Assembly (NCBI GenBank): GCA_013433145.1
Contig: CM024185.1
Location: 1,872,501 to 1,936,500 of the forward strand
DNA from: Ascaris suum
Taxonomy: Eukaryota > Nematoda > Chromadorea > Rhabditida > Ascarididae
Reading direction: 5' to 3'
Length of the DNA: 64,000 nt
The stretch's first letter is position 1; each line of letters begins with the position of its first letter. Positions 35,513 through 61,706 of the stretch are shown piece after piece. A program made the position numbers and the translations under genes. The notes under the pieces are model-generated. The model had not been told where the DNA came from, ran no database searches, and was given only the letters and a program-made list of their open reading frames with translations.

Positions 35513-36279
35513 GCTTATAATTAATTACATGACTAGACTCACATATAATGTTTACATATGAGTATTCTTATTAAACCATTTCAAATCAGCAAACAATCGT
35601 CAGTTATAAGCAAAGACAGCTTCTTGCTTTTATAGATGTTTTCTTTGTTAGCTGTAAAATATTTTAATTGTATATTTTTCGAAAAATAACCCCGGCTCTG
35701 ATGACAAGAGCAAATTTGCCTTTATTTCTTCGAATAAATTTTGAGCTTCAATAAATAGGTTTTAGAGCTTCTGTGATGGATTGAATCGATAGTGCTATTT
35801 TGGGATCCCCAAAAAAAAACTTTGCAATATTCAACGTCGTGACAAGGTATTTTCTTAAAGAATTTTGTCAAACATGGAACGACACTGAGAGTAAATACTA
35901 CACCTCGGCTTAATTTGAGGAACAGTTGGTTCTTCTTTTATGGATGTGTCATTGCTGAATTCTGCAATCGAAGATATCCATTTGTTTCCTCATTCTTCAG
36001 GAAACTATGGTTTCCAGTTAACAATAAATCGACCTGAGCTGATAGCAAACTCCAGACCCAGTAAAGCAACATTTTGTTACAGCACGTGCCTTCACTATCT
36101 TCTTATAGATAACAAAGAAATGTGTTAAAATAACACATTTTCTACTATATCTACTGCTTGCTATGGGCATAGTTGTTTTGTTGCTCGGATAACCCTTATG
36201 TGACAATCACCAGATTTAGTGACTTGATATCCTTGTCGCAAATGTAGTAACAGATAACTTCACGACACATAGATGGCAT
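35513..36279. other. Convergent intergenic region
   Basis: 767 bp between the plus-strand terminal exon and the stop of ligand gene 1. It should contain both 3'UTRs. No clear poly(A) signal pair was singled out. Confidence 0.4.
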
Positions 36280-36515
36280 CTAGGCAAGACACCCGCATTC
36301 GGAAACTTTCATCCCATGAATGAGACGTTTGCGTAGATCATTCTCCGAGATCGCATATACCACTTCCAGAGGATCATATTTTGTTGGTGCACAACATGGC
36401 TCTCGAATATTTTGCAGCATTCGTCGATGACCATGCGCATTATCATGTTTCATACAACGTCCCGCACAATAGTTTGCTTGATAACCGGTCGGTGCAATAA
36501 TGAAATCGTTAAAAC
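36280..36515 (-). CDS. Activin-type ligand gene 1, exon 5 (mature domain, C terminus)
   Basis: Acceptor GAATTCAG|GTTTTAAC; ends at TAG 36282-36280; 236 bp. It encodes FNDFIIAPTGYQANYCAGRC, a helix (HGHRRMLQNI), PCCAPTKYDPLEVVY and the terminal VSECGCLA. Six of the nine knot cysteines lie here. This is the most diagnostic exon of the gene. Confidence 0.95.
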
Positions 36516-38294
36516 CTGAATTCCTCTTCATTAAAAATTCGTTGTAAGAGTAAATAAGAGCGAAAAATTCCTCAAATTAGCATAAATTTTCAAATTCGAA
36601 TACTATGATCGTTGAAAGTTGTTCATTAAAGTTTATTTTCACTCCTACTCAATGAAGTTATAAAAAAAAATTTGCATTCAAGCTAACGCATAGATCATCA
36701 TATACTTCTAGTAGTAATAAGTAGTAAGGATAGTAGTAGCAATATCATATAAAGAGTTGCAAATACGGATGAAATCTTCATGATTCCTGAAGGAAAAATT
36801 TCTTCTGTCTTAACAATGAAGAATCCCATCAAATTTTTCACTTATATGCAACATTCGAAATGAGAAAAACCAATCGTACCATAATAACGTAAAATTGAAA
36901 AAAAAAGAGAAGAAACTGAGCACGCTTATGTAAGCTGAACAATGAAAGGTATATTGCTGAATGATTTTTTTGCTTTTAGTTAAGAAAATTTTTATTAGCG
37001 ATCCGTTGATTTTTTTAAAAAAAAATTAAAATCATGAGACATTCAGAGAATATCCTCTTGAAAGCAGATAAATACTCGTATCAATACTTTCTTATCGAAA
37101 TCGTTCACTACCTTCGATATTAAATGAAATTATTCAATGAGTGTTGATTGATAACGTGAAATCCTATAAGATAATACATCATAAGAAACGTCATATTTCT
37201 CGAATATTATTGATTCATTTTTCGAACATTCTACATACGTCGGCTATAGAAGACGTTTTAACGAGTATTTCCAAAGTTTTTAATGGCAGAAACTTTTTCA
37301 AAATATTTCGCAAATTTCAATAAAATAACCGACGGAATAACGGAATACTTATTTAAAAGTACACAGCACAATTTCAAAATTCCACATTTTTAAAATTTAT
37401 CTTCGTATCAAAATGAAACTTTATGCCATAATTGCAATTGCCATTATATTTAGCAATTAAAAGTTCCTCTTATATTATAAGGTTTGAAAATTTTTTTAGT
37501 TCTCGATGAGTTGGAGACAAAATATAAACGTGATTTATGATTGTTTTGATGGGTTTAATATGTGAGAACGCATAAAATTGTTTTGCATTAAATTTTGCAA
37601 AAAATTTTAATTTTTGCTATCGAAATAATTCGAATCATAGAAAGAGATGACTTCAGAAAGCAATTTTTGATAACATGTATAACTCGAGCGGCTTAAAAGA
37701 GTTCGAGCACATCGCCTCAGCTTCATTTTTTCATACCATCAATCGACCGGTGTCAAATCACTAAATGCTGAAGAAATTTTTGAGCAATCATCCATCTACT
37801 ATTGACTAATCGCATTAATTATTAAATGATAAATGTGGTAATCAATCAAAATGAATTATCGAATTTTATAGGTTCGAATTTTTTCATGAAGAATTCGAAA
37901 TTGAAATTGCCCATTAAAAAGATCACTAACCGATCTCGGTGAAATTGACGTACATGTGATGTAGACAGCATGAGCCATCTGGTGAACAATTCGATGAGCG
38001 TCGTCGACGAGTTGATGTTGAACGTGGCAATGAAATTTGTATAATCGGTGAAACTTCACTATCGGTGGCGATAAATTGTCCCGAACGACAAAAAACACAT
38101 CCATGTTGTTCGCTACACAAACCACATCGCATAAGCTGAAATAAATTTCCACCAAACTTTGAAGATCCTTATTTTTTGATCGCTGATATTTTATGATAAT
38201 AACATTTATATTTGGTGCATTCAGTGAAATATTGTACCGAATTTTTAAATTGTTCAATTCGATTATGCATAAATTTATGAATCGACGATCAAGT

Positions 38295-38341
<47 letters not shown>

Positions 38342-41300
38342 GCGGCAAATTCAAATGAAGAGGTTGTATACGTTCCAAACCAATTTAATAATGCAAAAGA
38401 CTATTCGTGTTGAATTTGACTAACTTTTTAAACTTAGCACTCTGCATAATTAAAACAAATCGACATCGCTATTCTTTGTCGCTTTTTTTTTTTGATTTTT
38501 CTCATCTTCTCGTGAGAATATATTTTTACGCTATAATTATTTAAATTTCCAGAAAATATTATAGCAAAAAATGAAAAACAACAGAAAAAAATTTCACGAA
38601 AATAATTGTGGAAGTTTCGTTCATAAACTTTTCCCATAGTTTCAATAGGAGAAAATAGGAGAATTCATTCTGTGAGTAAATTGAAATAATCTTTTTACTT
38701 GAATAGTGTGCCCACTTTGTTGTTCACTAGTCCATTCACGAACGGCTAATGTCATATCAATTTGTACGGTTTCACCAATTGCCGCTGTTAGTCGTTCGGT
38801 TTTAAGTGCTCGAGCAATCTCTGAAAATATTTTGCATATTTGTTTTCTGTTCTTGGCTCGGTTTTCCAATATGAATCACATTTGAGTGTGCTATAAATAT
38901 GAAATTATAGCACAGTTATATTATAAAACAACTCTTGCTTGTTAGATTGCATGTAGTAAAAAAAAATTTTGCAATAACAAAACATCTCATTATTGCAGCT
39001 TTTTATGGATTTTGAAATAGTAGTAAAAAAACGAAGGCAAATTTTATGGGATTGCAGCGGTTTTCTTGACAAAGAATTCGGAGAAGGGAAATCACACATA
39101 TATACAATCAACGTTTTTTTTCTTCGAGGTGTAAAACGATGTTGTAAATCCTTTTAAATAATAATAATTATATTTATTCTTCTAAAGAGATTTTTATTTG
39201 GAAAAAACGACCAAGTTAAATATCAAATTCAACAGTTGATATTCCCCTGCTAAAGTTAAGAGAATCATCGATATGTGTGCACTCTTCCACATCAAAATTC
39301 CATGAAAATAATATAGAACGAACGGAAGCTATAAAGCGATAAGTTTCACCGTTAAACTATTCTTTTAAGTTTTTATTTTATCAAACATAATCCTCTACAA
39401 TTATATAAGGATTATTATTGGTTGCTGATTATCGATAAAAAAAGAGGTTTTTCCAACCGAAATTTTTACCAACGATAAAAAATCATGGAATATCATTGAA
39501 AGAATTTTCTTTTAGCGTTTTCAGTTGAATTCCAGTTCAATGCAATACAAAGCTGAAGTATTTTTTTCATTGGCTCATTATATAGTAAAGCCGATGATAG
39601 TCCCTGTGCCATCTTCCTCGTTCTCTATATTTTCCGCACTTTTGCCTTACCCCCTCCTTATACTCCTACACTTCAGCTACCCCAGCATCCCTTACGGATG
39701 AAGAGAAAACGTAATGAAGCAGTTTATCCACAGAGTGTTAAATATTACGTGTGGTTGGCTCGATCTCACTCAGCTGTACTATTTCGCCGTTCGTATCGTC
39801 TGCGAGAGTGAATACGAGAGCCGCTGATGCAACAAAGTCGATGCTTGAGTCAATATCGAAATGAAAGCAATTGGGAATCACTTCACCATCCAACGATATG
39901 CAATGCGGATCATCTGAAATTGTTTGTTCTCTCACAGTGGTGTAGTGAACTTTGAAATGAGAGGCAAGGGATGGGAAGAGGGACATCGCTTAACTTTCTT
40001 GGAACAATTCGGATGGGAATGATGCAGAAGCCAATGAAATCTCCCAAAGAGCCGAGGGAATTTCAAAGAAAATAATTTCTCAAGGGGCAACACTTTATGA
40101 GGGATGCGCGTTCCCCATCCTCCCTATCAGCAATGCCATGTCTTCGAGATTAATGCCGTATGTGTATACATGGTGGTTACTGAAAGATACAACCGCGGTA
40201 CTTTTTAGGTACTCTAGTTAAAAGCGCAAGAAAAGCACCCGGCGATCGTTAGGTCAGTAAATGAATGAGTCGAGCGCTAAAAATCAAGCCCTGCTCATCA
40301 AATCGCCGACGACATCCTGCTCTACACATGAAAAGTGAATAGTGCTTCTTATGCCTCAATTCATCAAAGAAAACGTTGTCATACTGTAATTATTATAGGC
40401 TCATCATAAATGACCAATTGCTAGGTGAATAGCCGCCTAGTTGGCATGTCGCTAAGTATAAAAAATGTTTTCCTAATTAAATGATCAAATCAGCGATCAT
40501 TGAATGAAGTTTCAATAGATATGCAAATTTTTAGCTGCTAAAGCAATAAGAACGACTCCTCCAGCTTCAATATGCAAATAAATGACCAATGTATACACAG
40601 ATAAATATAATGCTATTATTGCATAGCAAATTCCTTTCGCAATAATTTTGATTCATTATATACCGAAGAGCAGTTCAAGATAAATTTGATCACGTTACTT
40701 GTATATTACGCTAAAGCTATCCAACGACTAGGAGTTAAATCTCCATTAAATCCGGTTCCTTTCCTTGCGGTCGTTGAAGACCATAAATCTACCAGTGTGA
40801 GTTGGAGGGTCAAGGCAGTTAAAATGCGTCAGGTAGGATGGATGTTTTGAAGCAGCAAAATTGAATAATTTATTGCGGATCGTCCAACTTTGTAGTGCAT
40901 CTCTTGGCTATTTAATAAAACTAAACGGCAACTCCTATACAGAATTACAATAGCGTCAGCAAAAATGACAGAGTGTTATTTCTTCAGTATCAAATAGGAT
41001 CTTCGCATAGTTCTCAAAAAAATTAGAAAGGTTAGGAAGCATAAGATAGTGAACTATAAGCCTTTTCATCTTCCGTTAACACAATTGATCAGAACCACAT
41101 GCTACCGATACCGATAGATTGTAAAATATGTTGAATGCCTTTTCTTTTTTTTTAACGGAATCCAATCGCTTAATTAATTTTCTATAAAAGATAGCTTATG
41201 GATATAAATTTTACTACCTTTAAATATGCGTAACTCTTCCAGATATTGAGAAATGAATGAGAAAGGTGAGACGTAAAGAACACAGCGTACATAACGCATC

Positions 41301-41949
41301 ATGAACTTCATAAACTTAGATTCTTTATTGACCTATTGAAATCATAAGAAAGACTGAAACGCACATATATGATTGTGAGTATATATACACACAACACACG
41401 CAAGATGCACAACACACACAGACGCAACATACACAGACCCAACACACATATCACACATACTATATATATAACACATACAATACATACATGCATACAACAC
41501 ACGCAGACAACGCGGCCACAATAAATGCACACAGAAAACAGGCATACAACACACTCAACACTCACAGACACTACACACACTTGGAGGAAATAATTTCTTT
41601 AATCGACATAACCATTTTCTGTTCACCCCTTTCCATCGTTCCATCTTTTTCACCATCGAGCTTCTCCCTTTCGGCATTAGCTCAAATAATCCCTCTCCAA
41701 TAGCGCTCGATGACTTTATACTTTTAAGCATTGCAAAAAAATTAAAATTGAGGAAGAAAATTATCCCGAGCATAATAAAATTCCCCTTTACAATGGAATC
41801 GCTTTAAAATTCTGAAGGTTCTGGGATGCTGAAACTCATATTTGAAATTATGGCAGCTATATGACATATGATTGTTGGACCTCTTAGACATAGGAATACA
41901 AAGGACAGATAATCGAGAAACTCTGGTTATTACCGCTCTTTAAATCTGT

Positions 41950-41999
<50 letters not shown>

Positions 42000-43829
42000 A
42001 AAATGGATAAGATGATCGCTGTTTTCCGGTGTATCTTTCACCTTGTCCGTATAGAATATTTTTGGATTATATGCGCGATATTAATTTGATGATTATCTAG
42101 GCGATGAGCAAAGACTCTAAACAAAATCCGCAATTAGCTTAATAACCATATTATAAGAAAACAAATGAAGAAGCGCGCTATGAATCCTAGCGCGATATGT
42201 GCTTTTTACATCCTCGCCATGTGACTAGATGATTTCACAAGCTGTCAACAAATACTAATGCATTTGTATTGTTTTATCAGTGCCTCAGATATATGCAAAT
42301 ATTTCTTACCTTTAATTACTTATAGCGCTTTTTATATTTGATGATTCGGCGTAAAAAAATGGTTTATGAGTGTTTAAAGTGAGAGTAGAATACACTCATC
42401 GAAATTTAATAACTCTAAATTCATTGATTTCGTAATTCAAACTTCCAGCTTGAAACAGAGAGATAAGCAAGCGCACCAACATATAAACGCATGAAGAAAA
42501 AAAAAACGATGCATTGGAGCAATATCGCAATGCAAATTTGCAAAAGAGTATAATTGTGGAACGATTCGTAAAACTCAAATGAATCTTCTAGCATTTTATC
42601 GGGTAACGTTTTTTTTTTCCGAATAAGATGACTAAAATCATAATATCAAACAACAAGTGAAGTTTTTCTTTCAATGGTATATTTTTCCTCCTTCTAAATT
42701 TACCCATAGAATATCAACACATTATCAGGTAAAGAAATGCGCCTTCTATGAATAATAGTTCATTGTCTAAGACTTATGCTAAACAACTATCGATGAAGAA
42801 TTGAGAAAGAGGAAAAGAAGAGGATGTTGAAATGTTAAACCTACCTCTTCATGGTTTAATGTTTCTACGTAATTAAAAAAAATAACGAGGAAAACTTGAC
42901 GTTTTTCAAGTTTTTCATTGTCTCTACAACAGTATATTCATCAGTAATATTGCATTTGAAGTTGTTTTCTTATCAGTTTATCATCGTGCCTCCATCCACT
43001 GAATCAGTATCTCTCAACGTTCACTAATGCAACTGTACGCATTCTATCTACTACGCAAATTTTCCACGACTTCAGCTTTTAATCTGCAAATCATATAAGT
43101 CATGACTGCATATGTAAATTCAATCAGTACAATAAAAGGTGACGCGAAATTTGCATGAACCAGATTCCTATTAATTCCTAATTCTATCATTATAACCGAA
43201 GAAAACCTCTCTAAGCATTGAGGCAAACGCCGAAATGTTAGATGCTGATTATGAATGAACATATTTGGCAGTAAATTATTGTACAATTACTCATGTAACA
43301 TCATATTGTGTTCTGTGCAATGAGTATTTGGTATATGTAATATGTATTTCAAGTTTTTAAGTAACCTTATGATATCTTTCGTTTTTTTTGTCTTCAATAT
43401 TTAGTCTGTCCTCTTCAGGTTCTCAATCGATCATTAATTAAAAATTATCGAAATTTATTTCAAGAATTTCTTAAATTATAGGAGAAAAATATTTGCGAAA
43501 TGAGAATAATAAATTCAGCCGATTGAAGCAGGAAATAAACAAGGTGCATCACGAAATCAAACAGGTAAATTATGAAACCAACCAGGTGAATTGGCGATTA
43601 TAATACGTTCCTCTTCAGCATCAGAGATTTCATCGTTCGTATTCACAACATGCCTATTGACAGCCAATTTTGACGTATCCACATGTGGTAATTTTTCTCC
43701 AAGTCCCAATTTTTCCAATAATCGACGCTTTTCGGCGTTTAACCTTCTTGATCTTTCCGCTTCGTCACTTTGATTTGCCAATTGTGCCACTGCGGAAATT
43801 GCAGCAAGAGCGAACACATAAAGCAACAT
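36280..43829 (-). CDS. TGF-beta superfamily ligand, activin/TGF-beta (9-cysteine) type, complete, five exons
   Basis: Predicted secreted growth factor precursor of about 324 residues, joined from exons 43829-43583, 39913-39749, 38820-38699, 38135-37931 and 36515-36280. All four junctions keep phase. Order: signal peptide (about residues 1-16), a basic/Leu-rich helix (RRLLEKLGLGEKL) typical of TGF-beta propeptides, a propeptide with a CxxC-x5-CxxC cluster, a RRRR furin-type site, then a mature domain of about 100 residues. The mature part has the NC...SCC start, FNDFIIAPTGY, YCAGRC, PCCAPTKY and a final ECGCLA, which gives nine cysteines. Nine cysteines with a CC pair near the start is the TGF-beta/activin class; BMPs have seven. 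The family forms disulfide-linked dimers that bind type I/II receptor kinases and signal through Smads. The orthologue (for example a tig-type or daf-7-type nematode ligand) cannot be decided from motifs alone. Introns are 3669, 928, 563 and 1415 bp and carry CA, CT and TTTA microsatellites. Confidence 0.93.
37931..38135 (-). CDS. Activin-type ligand gene 1, exon 4 (propeptide end, cleavage site, mature start)
   Basis: Acceptor TTTATTTCAG|CTTATG; donor GATCG|GTTAGTG, phase 1; 205 bp. It holds the cysteine cluster CGLCSEQHGCVFC, the basic site STRRRRSS and the first mature segment NCSPDGSCCLHHMYVNFTEI. Gly completes across the junction to give EIG-FNDF, the standard strand preceding the IIAP motif. 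Confidence 0.92.
38294..38341. repeat. (TTTA)12 microsatellite in intron 3 of ligand gene 1
   Basis: Twelve perfect TTTA units. Confidence 0.97.
38699..38820 (-). CDS. Activin-type ligand gene 1, exon 3 (propeptide)
   Basis: Acceptor ATTTTCAG|AGATTGC; donor CAA|GTAAAAAG, phase 0; 122 bp. It encodes IARALKTERLTAAIGETVQI followed by VREW and a hydrophilic loop. The VREW segment matches the part of TGF-beta/activin propeptides that carries a conserved Trp before the C-terminal propeptide strands. Confidence 0.85.
39749..39913 (-). CDS. Activin-type ligand gene 1, exon 2 (propeptide)
   Basis: Acceptor AATTTCAG|ATGATCC and donor CCACAC|GTAATA, 165 bp, entering and leaving in phase 1. It encodes a propeptide beta-rich segment (DPHCISLDGEVIPNCFHFDI...) with two cysteines. 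An in-frame stop follows the donor, so the exon must be spliced here or end the protein. Confidence 0.85.
41388..41583. repeat. Imperfect CA-rich repeat in intron 1 of ligand gene 1
   Basis: A long, degenerate ACACA-rich stretch with scattered G/T changes. Cys/Val-rich frames on the minus strand are a by-product of it. Confidence 0.9.
41951..41995. repeat. (CT)n microsatellite in intron 1 of ligand gene 1
   Basis: About 22 perfect CT units. Confidence 0.98.
43583..43829 (-). CDS. Activin-type ligand gene 1, exon 1 (signal peptide and propeptide start)
   Basis: Starts at ATG 43829-43827 with MLLYVFALAAISAVAQ, a good signal peptide, followed by a charged propeptide helix. The frame stays open upstream to a GTG at 43841, but this ATG is the first one and begins the hydrophobic stretch. 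A TTTGTGCAG acceptor lies 6 bases upstream (CAG at 43838-43836), so the message may be cis-spliced to a 5'UTR exon or trans-spliced to a spliced leader. The donor is CCTG|GTTGGT, phase 1; G joins AT of the next exon to give Asp. Length 247 bp. Confidence 0.85.
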
Positions 43830-43845
43830 CCCAACCTGCACAAAT
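43830..43845 (-). promoter_or_regulatory. Possible trans-splice or 5'UTR splice acceptor before ligand gene 1
   Basis: On the minus strand ATGATTTGTGCAG is followed six bases later by the ATG of the signal peptide. A pyrimidine/T-rich CAG this close to the start is the usual place for spliced-leader addition in nematodes, but a cis-spliced 5'UTR exon would look the same. Confidence 0.35.
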
Positions 43846-44354
43846 CATACAATAAATCCAAAAGCACATTGCATTTAAATAACTTTAGCTATCACTTCAT
43901 TGATAAATATGAGAAATATTATATAATTTACATTGTATATTAAATAATATTAATGTAACATAAGCTATTTAGTGCATTTACATTATATAATATATAACAA
44001 ATATATTATATACTGCTGATGAAATCTATTAATGCATATTGAAATGAATAAAATTGCAATGAAAACTCCTGCAACGTAATTGAAACTTGATATATGCTCA
44101 ATGAAATGAAGGGAAGCTAGAATTGCTTAAGTGTTGAAACGAAGATGGTTCTCAAAATTCGGTAAGTTCGTTAGCGTAAAAATCGACTATACTGAAACTC
44201 TTTGAATAATCAATTTTTCCTCATCTTTACATAATAATCGAAATGCTCATGATAAAACCTCAATACGCTTTCCGAGCAGGATGTTCACTCTTTACGGCTA
44301 GTGCTGGAATAATCGAATTCCTAGTTAAACAATGGAACAACGTTAAGATCGAAA

Positions 44355-45200
44355 CAACAAAAGGGATTCGATAGTATCGCCACTCGGATAATAGTGCAAA
44401 GTCTCATAGATGTCCATTGGCTCCCATAATATAGCACTCCTACTTTTAATTAACCTCCTTTATAGATGATGGGTAACTACAGTGACAAATGGTGTTTGCT
44501 TCAACAAAGAAGTGGAGAAATCCCCCCCATCTACGGTCTACCTGTCACCTCTGATTTTCTTGTGCTTTGCCTCACTTACCAGAAACGAAGCGCATAGGAA
44601 ACTGCTTCTGTATGCAGATGACAAGCAAGTCCTGTATCGGGGAAGGGCTTTAACTAAAGAGCTGGTGCCGGATATCATGGCCTCAGATTTTAAAAATCGA
44701 AGAGTACCTAGGAACAATATATAAGAGAACTAACCATCTGAAAATCGTGACCTATCAAATACTGCTTCTCCTATGAATATCTGAGGTCAATCTAGACTTA
44801 AATTTAGTTACAAATAACAAACGAGAAGTCCAGGCTTTTTCCTTAAAGGAAAACTATCTATCGAAGACATTTCAAAGTGGTATCAAAACAGTGCTCCTCC
44901 TACCTTCTACAACTTGCGCGCTATTCAACCCTTTGTTTCCGAAATATAGTCTATGTATGATGCCAATCAATAGCTTTATTGATCGAAAAATCAGAGTATT
45001 GATCCCGATCACGATGACTGAGCATGAAACTCTCCCACCGGTGCTAAAATATGGTATTCGAATAATATAGCAGGGAAAAAATGCGAAAAAATCGACGATC
45101 TCGAGGCAAAATACTATCGAAGGGAAATTAATGATTTTGTAGAGGCCGAATTTCGAAAATTGTTAAAATTCGATGCGAGACGAAAACTCGAGCTTATTCT
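44355..45200 (+). pseudogene. Decayed non-LTR retrotransposon reverse transcriptase (R4/Dong-like)
   Basis: Plus-strand fragments in reverse-transcriptase order: KGFDSIATRIIVQSL (about 44360, like the KAFDSxPHxW block), a degenerate ...YLSPLIFLCF (like GDSLSPLLF), then LLLYADDKQVLYRG with the catalytic YADD at 44611-44622. Next comes a thumb/linker-like part (TCALFNPLFPKYSL...DRKIRVLIPITMTEHETLPP) and IDDLEAKYYREINDF, which resemble R2/R4-clade elements. There are several stops and frameshifts. No 5' end, endonuclease or tail was found. Confidence 0.65.
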
Positions 45201-58654
<13,454 letters not shown>

Positions 58655-58738
58655 TCATTGCCTACAGCCACATTCTTTCACAATTATATCCCTGAGAACA
58701 CGCTCTCGATAGATACCGAATCCTGTTGTGTAAGTGAT
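58655..58738 (-). CDS. Activin-type ligand gene 2, last exon
   Basis: Acceptor AATTTCAG|ATCACT; 84 bp ending in TGA (58657-58655). It encodes ITYTTGFGIYRERVL-RDIIVKECGCRQ, the last two strands and the CxC terminus of the cystine knot. It was found by searching for an acceptor followed by a CGC end in phase 0 with the previous exon. Its fit to the family after ...AYRSLK is excellent. Confidence 0.93.
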   Translation of the reverse strand: MTYTTGFGIYRERVLRDIIVKECGCRQ

Positions 58739-61621
58739 CTGAAATTACACTCTCTCAACTTTGGCTAACAACGAAGAATTAATCTACAATCTACTCTTCT
58801 AGAATATTTCAAATCGTGCAGAATATTATGTATTTTACACTACATATTTTGATACGAATATTTAAGAAATTCAGCTCAATTTGAAAGCATTTTGAAAACT
58901 TACTTCAACTCACCATATCAGTAAGCGTTTTTCAAGCAGGAAGTGCCTATGCATGTTGCAAACAGGCGATATTACTGATATGATGGGCACTCTCGTGTAG
59001 ACCGTCATAGAAGCAATTTTTAAATTTTAGCCCACTCGAAAATTCTCCACTCAATTAATTTTGCTGTTGTGCTAATCAATGCAGCTGGTGAATGGTGGAA
59101 GGCTGTGCAACAAAAAATTCTTTCAAATGACAGCTTCACGATCGACTAATCGATTGTCAAAGTATGTCAATCAAACTGACCGAATTTTACACACGTTAAT
59201 TTTCAAAAAAAAAAAAAAGAATTAATAATTTTGCATCAGAATATTTTCCTTCCCATATTAATGACACAAAAATAAAGAAAAAAAATATTCGAAAATGCAT
59301 TGCCACAAACATTGCAGCAATTAAATAAAGAGTAGAGTTAAGGAAAAAATCTCAATAGAACGATAACGCAAAAAAAAAAAAATAAATAAACAAAATAAAA
59401 AATAAAAGACAATAAGCCAATAATTTGATTAAATGATTCCCCTCATGAAATGCTACTCCTTAATATTTCAACGCCAAATTTTTATAAATATTTCCAAATA
59501 AACCTATCTCATTGTTTGCGATCAACATTTAATACTCAAAGAGTGTTTTTTCTATTCTTTTCTCGACCTACATATGAGTATTGAATTCTTCCATGAAAAA
59601 AAAAATTGAATCTGCTGAATTCTTCGTGAGGAATAAATCAATGAAAAAATTGCAACAAAGAGATGTCATTTTTGTGCAAGAATCTTCGCTACAGTTCAAT
59701 ATTTTGCGTCATGTAGATATTTTGCTTCGATATATTTCGGAAAAATTAAACCACCTAATATCGTTATTTAGACGTTGAAATTTTTGGGTGAATATTTTCG
59801 TTGATAAAGTCTTCCTATTCATAAAATTTGCATTTCATTCAAGAGTGTAGCATTCATAGAAATATTAGTAGCTCTCATTGTTGAATTATCGAAAATTCGG
59901 CTATTCTTTTGAATTGATAACAACTCGAATTGCTTAAGCATCAAATTCAACAGCAACACAACCATTGATAATATTATCATTTCAGTAATAAATATTATCA
60001 TTTCGATTGACATTTTTTTGCATATGCCCTCAGGCAATCAGATAAATCTACACAAATAAAACAAATTATTTAATAGGGAAATAAGCGCTAGAAAATTAGA
60101 ACACTATAAATGAAACAAAATATCACTCAATATGAAAAACACCTGAAATGGACCTTCAGAGAGCGATATGCAGTCGGTGTGCAACATGGTGGGTTTTCAC
60201 TTAAACCGTCATCGTTTCCTAGACGTGCCAATGTTGCCATCACATCTCGTGCGCTATCAAATTGATGACCAATTTGACAATGTCCCGAACAGTAATTCAT
60301 ATTATACCTGGAAACAGGTGCATTCGGTGTCCTGTAAAATTCGGACGGATTGGTCCATTCATTTTATTTGGGGATTTAACCTTTAATAAAGGAAATATAT
60401 CGCTGCAGTGGATTCGATTCATCAAATTTCACAGATTGCTCGTATAGTCCACGAAGAATTCAATGTAATATTGCAGTGCTGAATAACAATTGATAGCTAT
60501 GCTTCCATGAATATTATATAGACATAACTTTCAGTAATAAAGAAATTTTTCTCAATCATGATAACGAATTTCCAGAAAATTAGGAGCGAAAAAAAAAATC
60601 TGAATGCATAGATTCCTCTTCCTCTACAGTTAGATCAAGGATAATTCCAAAACAGTTAAGGTAAATGAAAGAGTATTCCGAGTGTTCTATTCTTCATGGA
60701 ATTTCAACAAACACAAATCAACAGTAAAATATAATTGATCAACACAAACGACAAATTATACGCTAAAACTGGACACCAAAGTGTGAAAATAGCGGGAAGA
60801 CGTTTACCCTTCCGGTTTGATGATCCATTTATTCCACGAATTATCGCTAAAGTTGAAGTAGAATGACCTCAGGCAACAACCACCATGAGTACAATCTTCA
60901 TCGACGCTGCGACGTTTCCGAACTGATTTATCAATTTGTAATTTCAGTGCAACAACGGGGCTTATATTTTGTGACCGTTCACTCGAATACGATATCTGTT
61001 TGAAATATTAACCATTAGAGATGAAATATTAAAGTAACTAGAGTATTTTAGATTGGAGCATTCATTACAATGAAAAAAATTAAGACATTGAATCACTTAA
61101 AAAGATTGCAATTTTGAATGGACACGCGGAAAATGCTGGCAAAAATATTCCAGCGAGTAGTTAATATTTCCCTTGCAAAATTTACGTGCATGAAATCCGC
61201 ATATCCTGTGTTTAAGGGAAACGACGAAAGAAAACAGGTAAGAAGGTAAGAAGAATGAAGGATGTTCGATTGTCATAATCTATTAATATTCATCGTTTTG
61301 CACTACTGATTACTGTGCTATAGGTTGTAAGTGGATTCAGACAGGGTCGCCTGGCTACGTCCCACAGGGCCACTTCGCCCAGACCCGTCGTTGAAAGTTG
61401 GAACGACAGCGGTGCAGCAAATTCTGACTCCATTGTTGAGCGAAACAGCAATGAATCGATTCGTCAACATGAGAAAGGCAGGAAAAGAGTTTACATCCTA
61501 ACTTTCCCGCAACCTTACAACATCATCTAAAGAAGAGTGAAAGCAATATGAAGACACATTTATTGTTTTGTTGATCAACGCAAAGTAAGGTAATCATTAT
61601 TGTAGAAGCTGTATCACTGCA

Positions 61622-61706
<85 letters not shown>

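Noticed and set aside
59819..60037. Possible last exon of ligand gene 2 reading ...NDNIINGCVAVEFDA
   Set aside because: The frame has an in-frame TGA just upstream and no acceptor between it and the NGC. The 58655-58738 exon fits far better.
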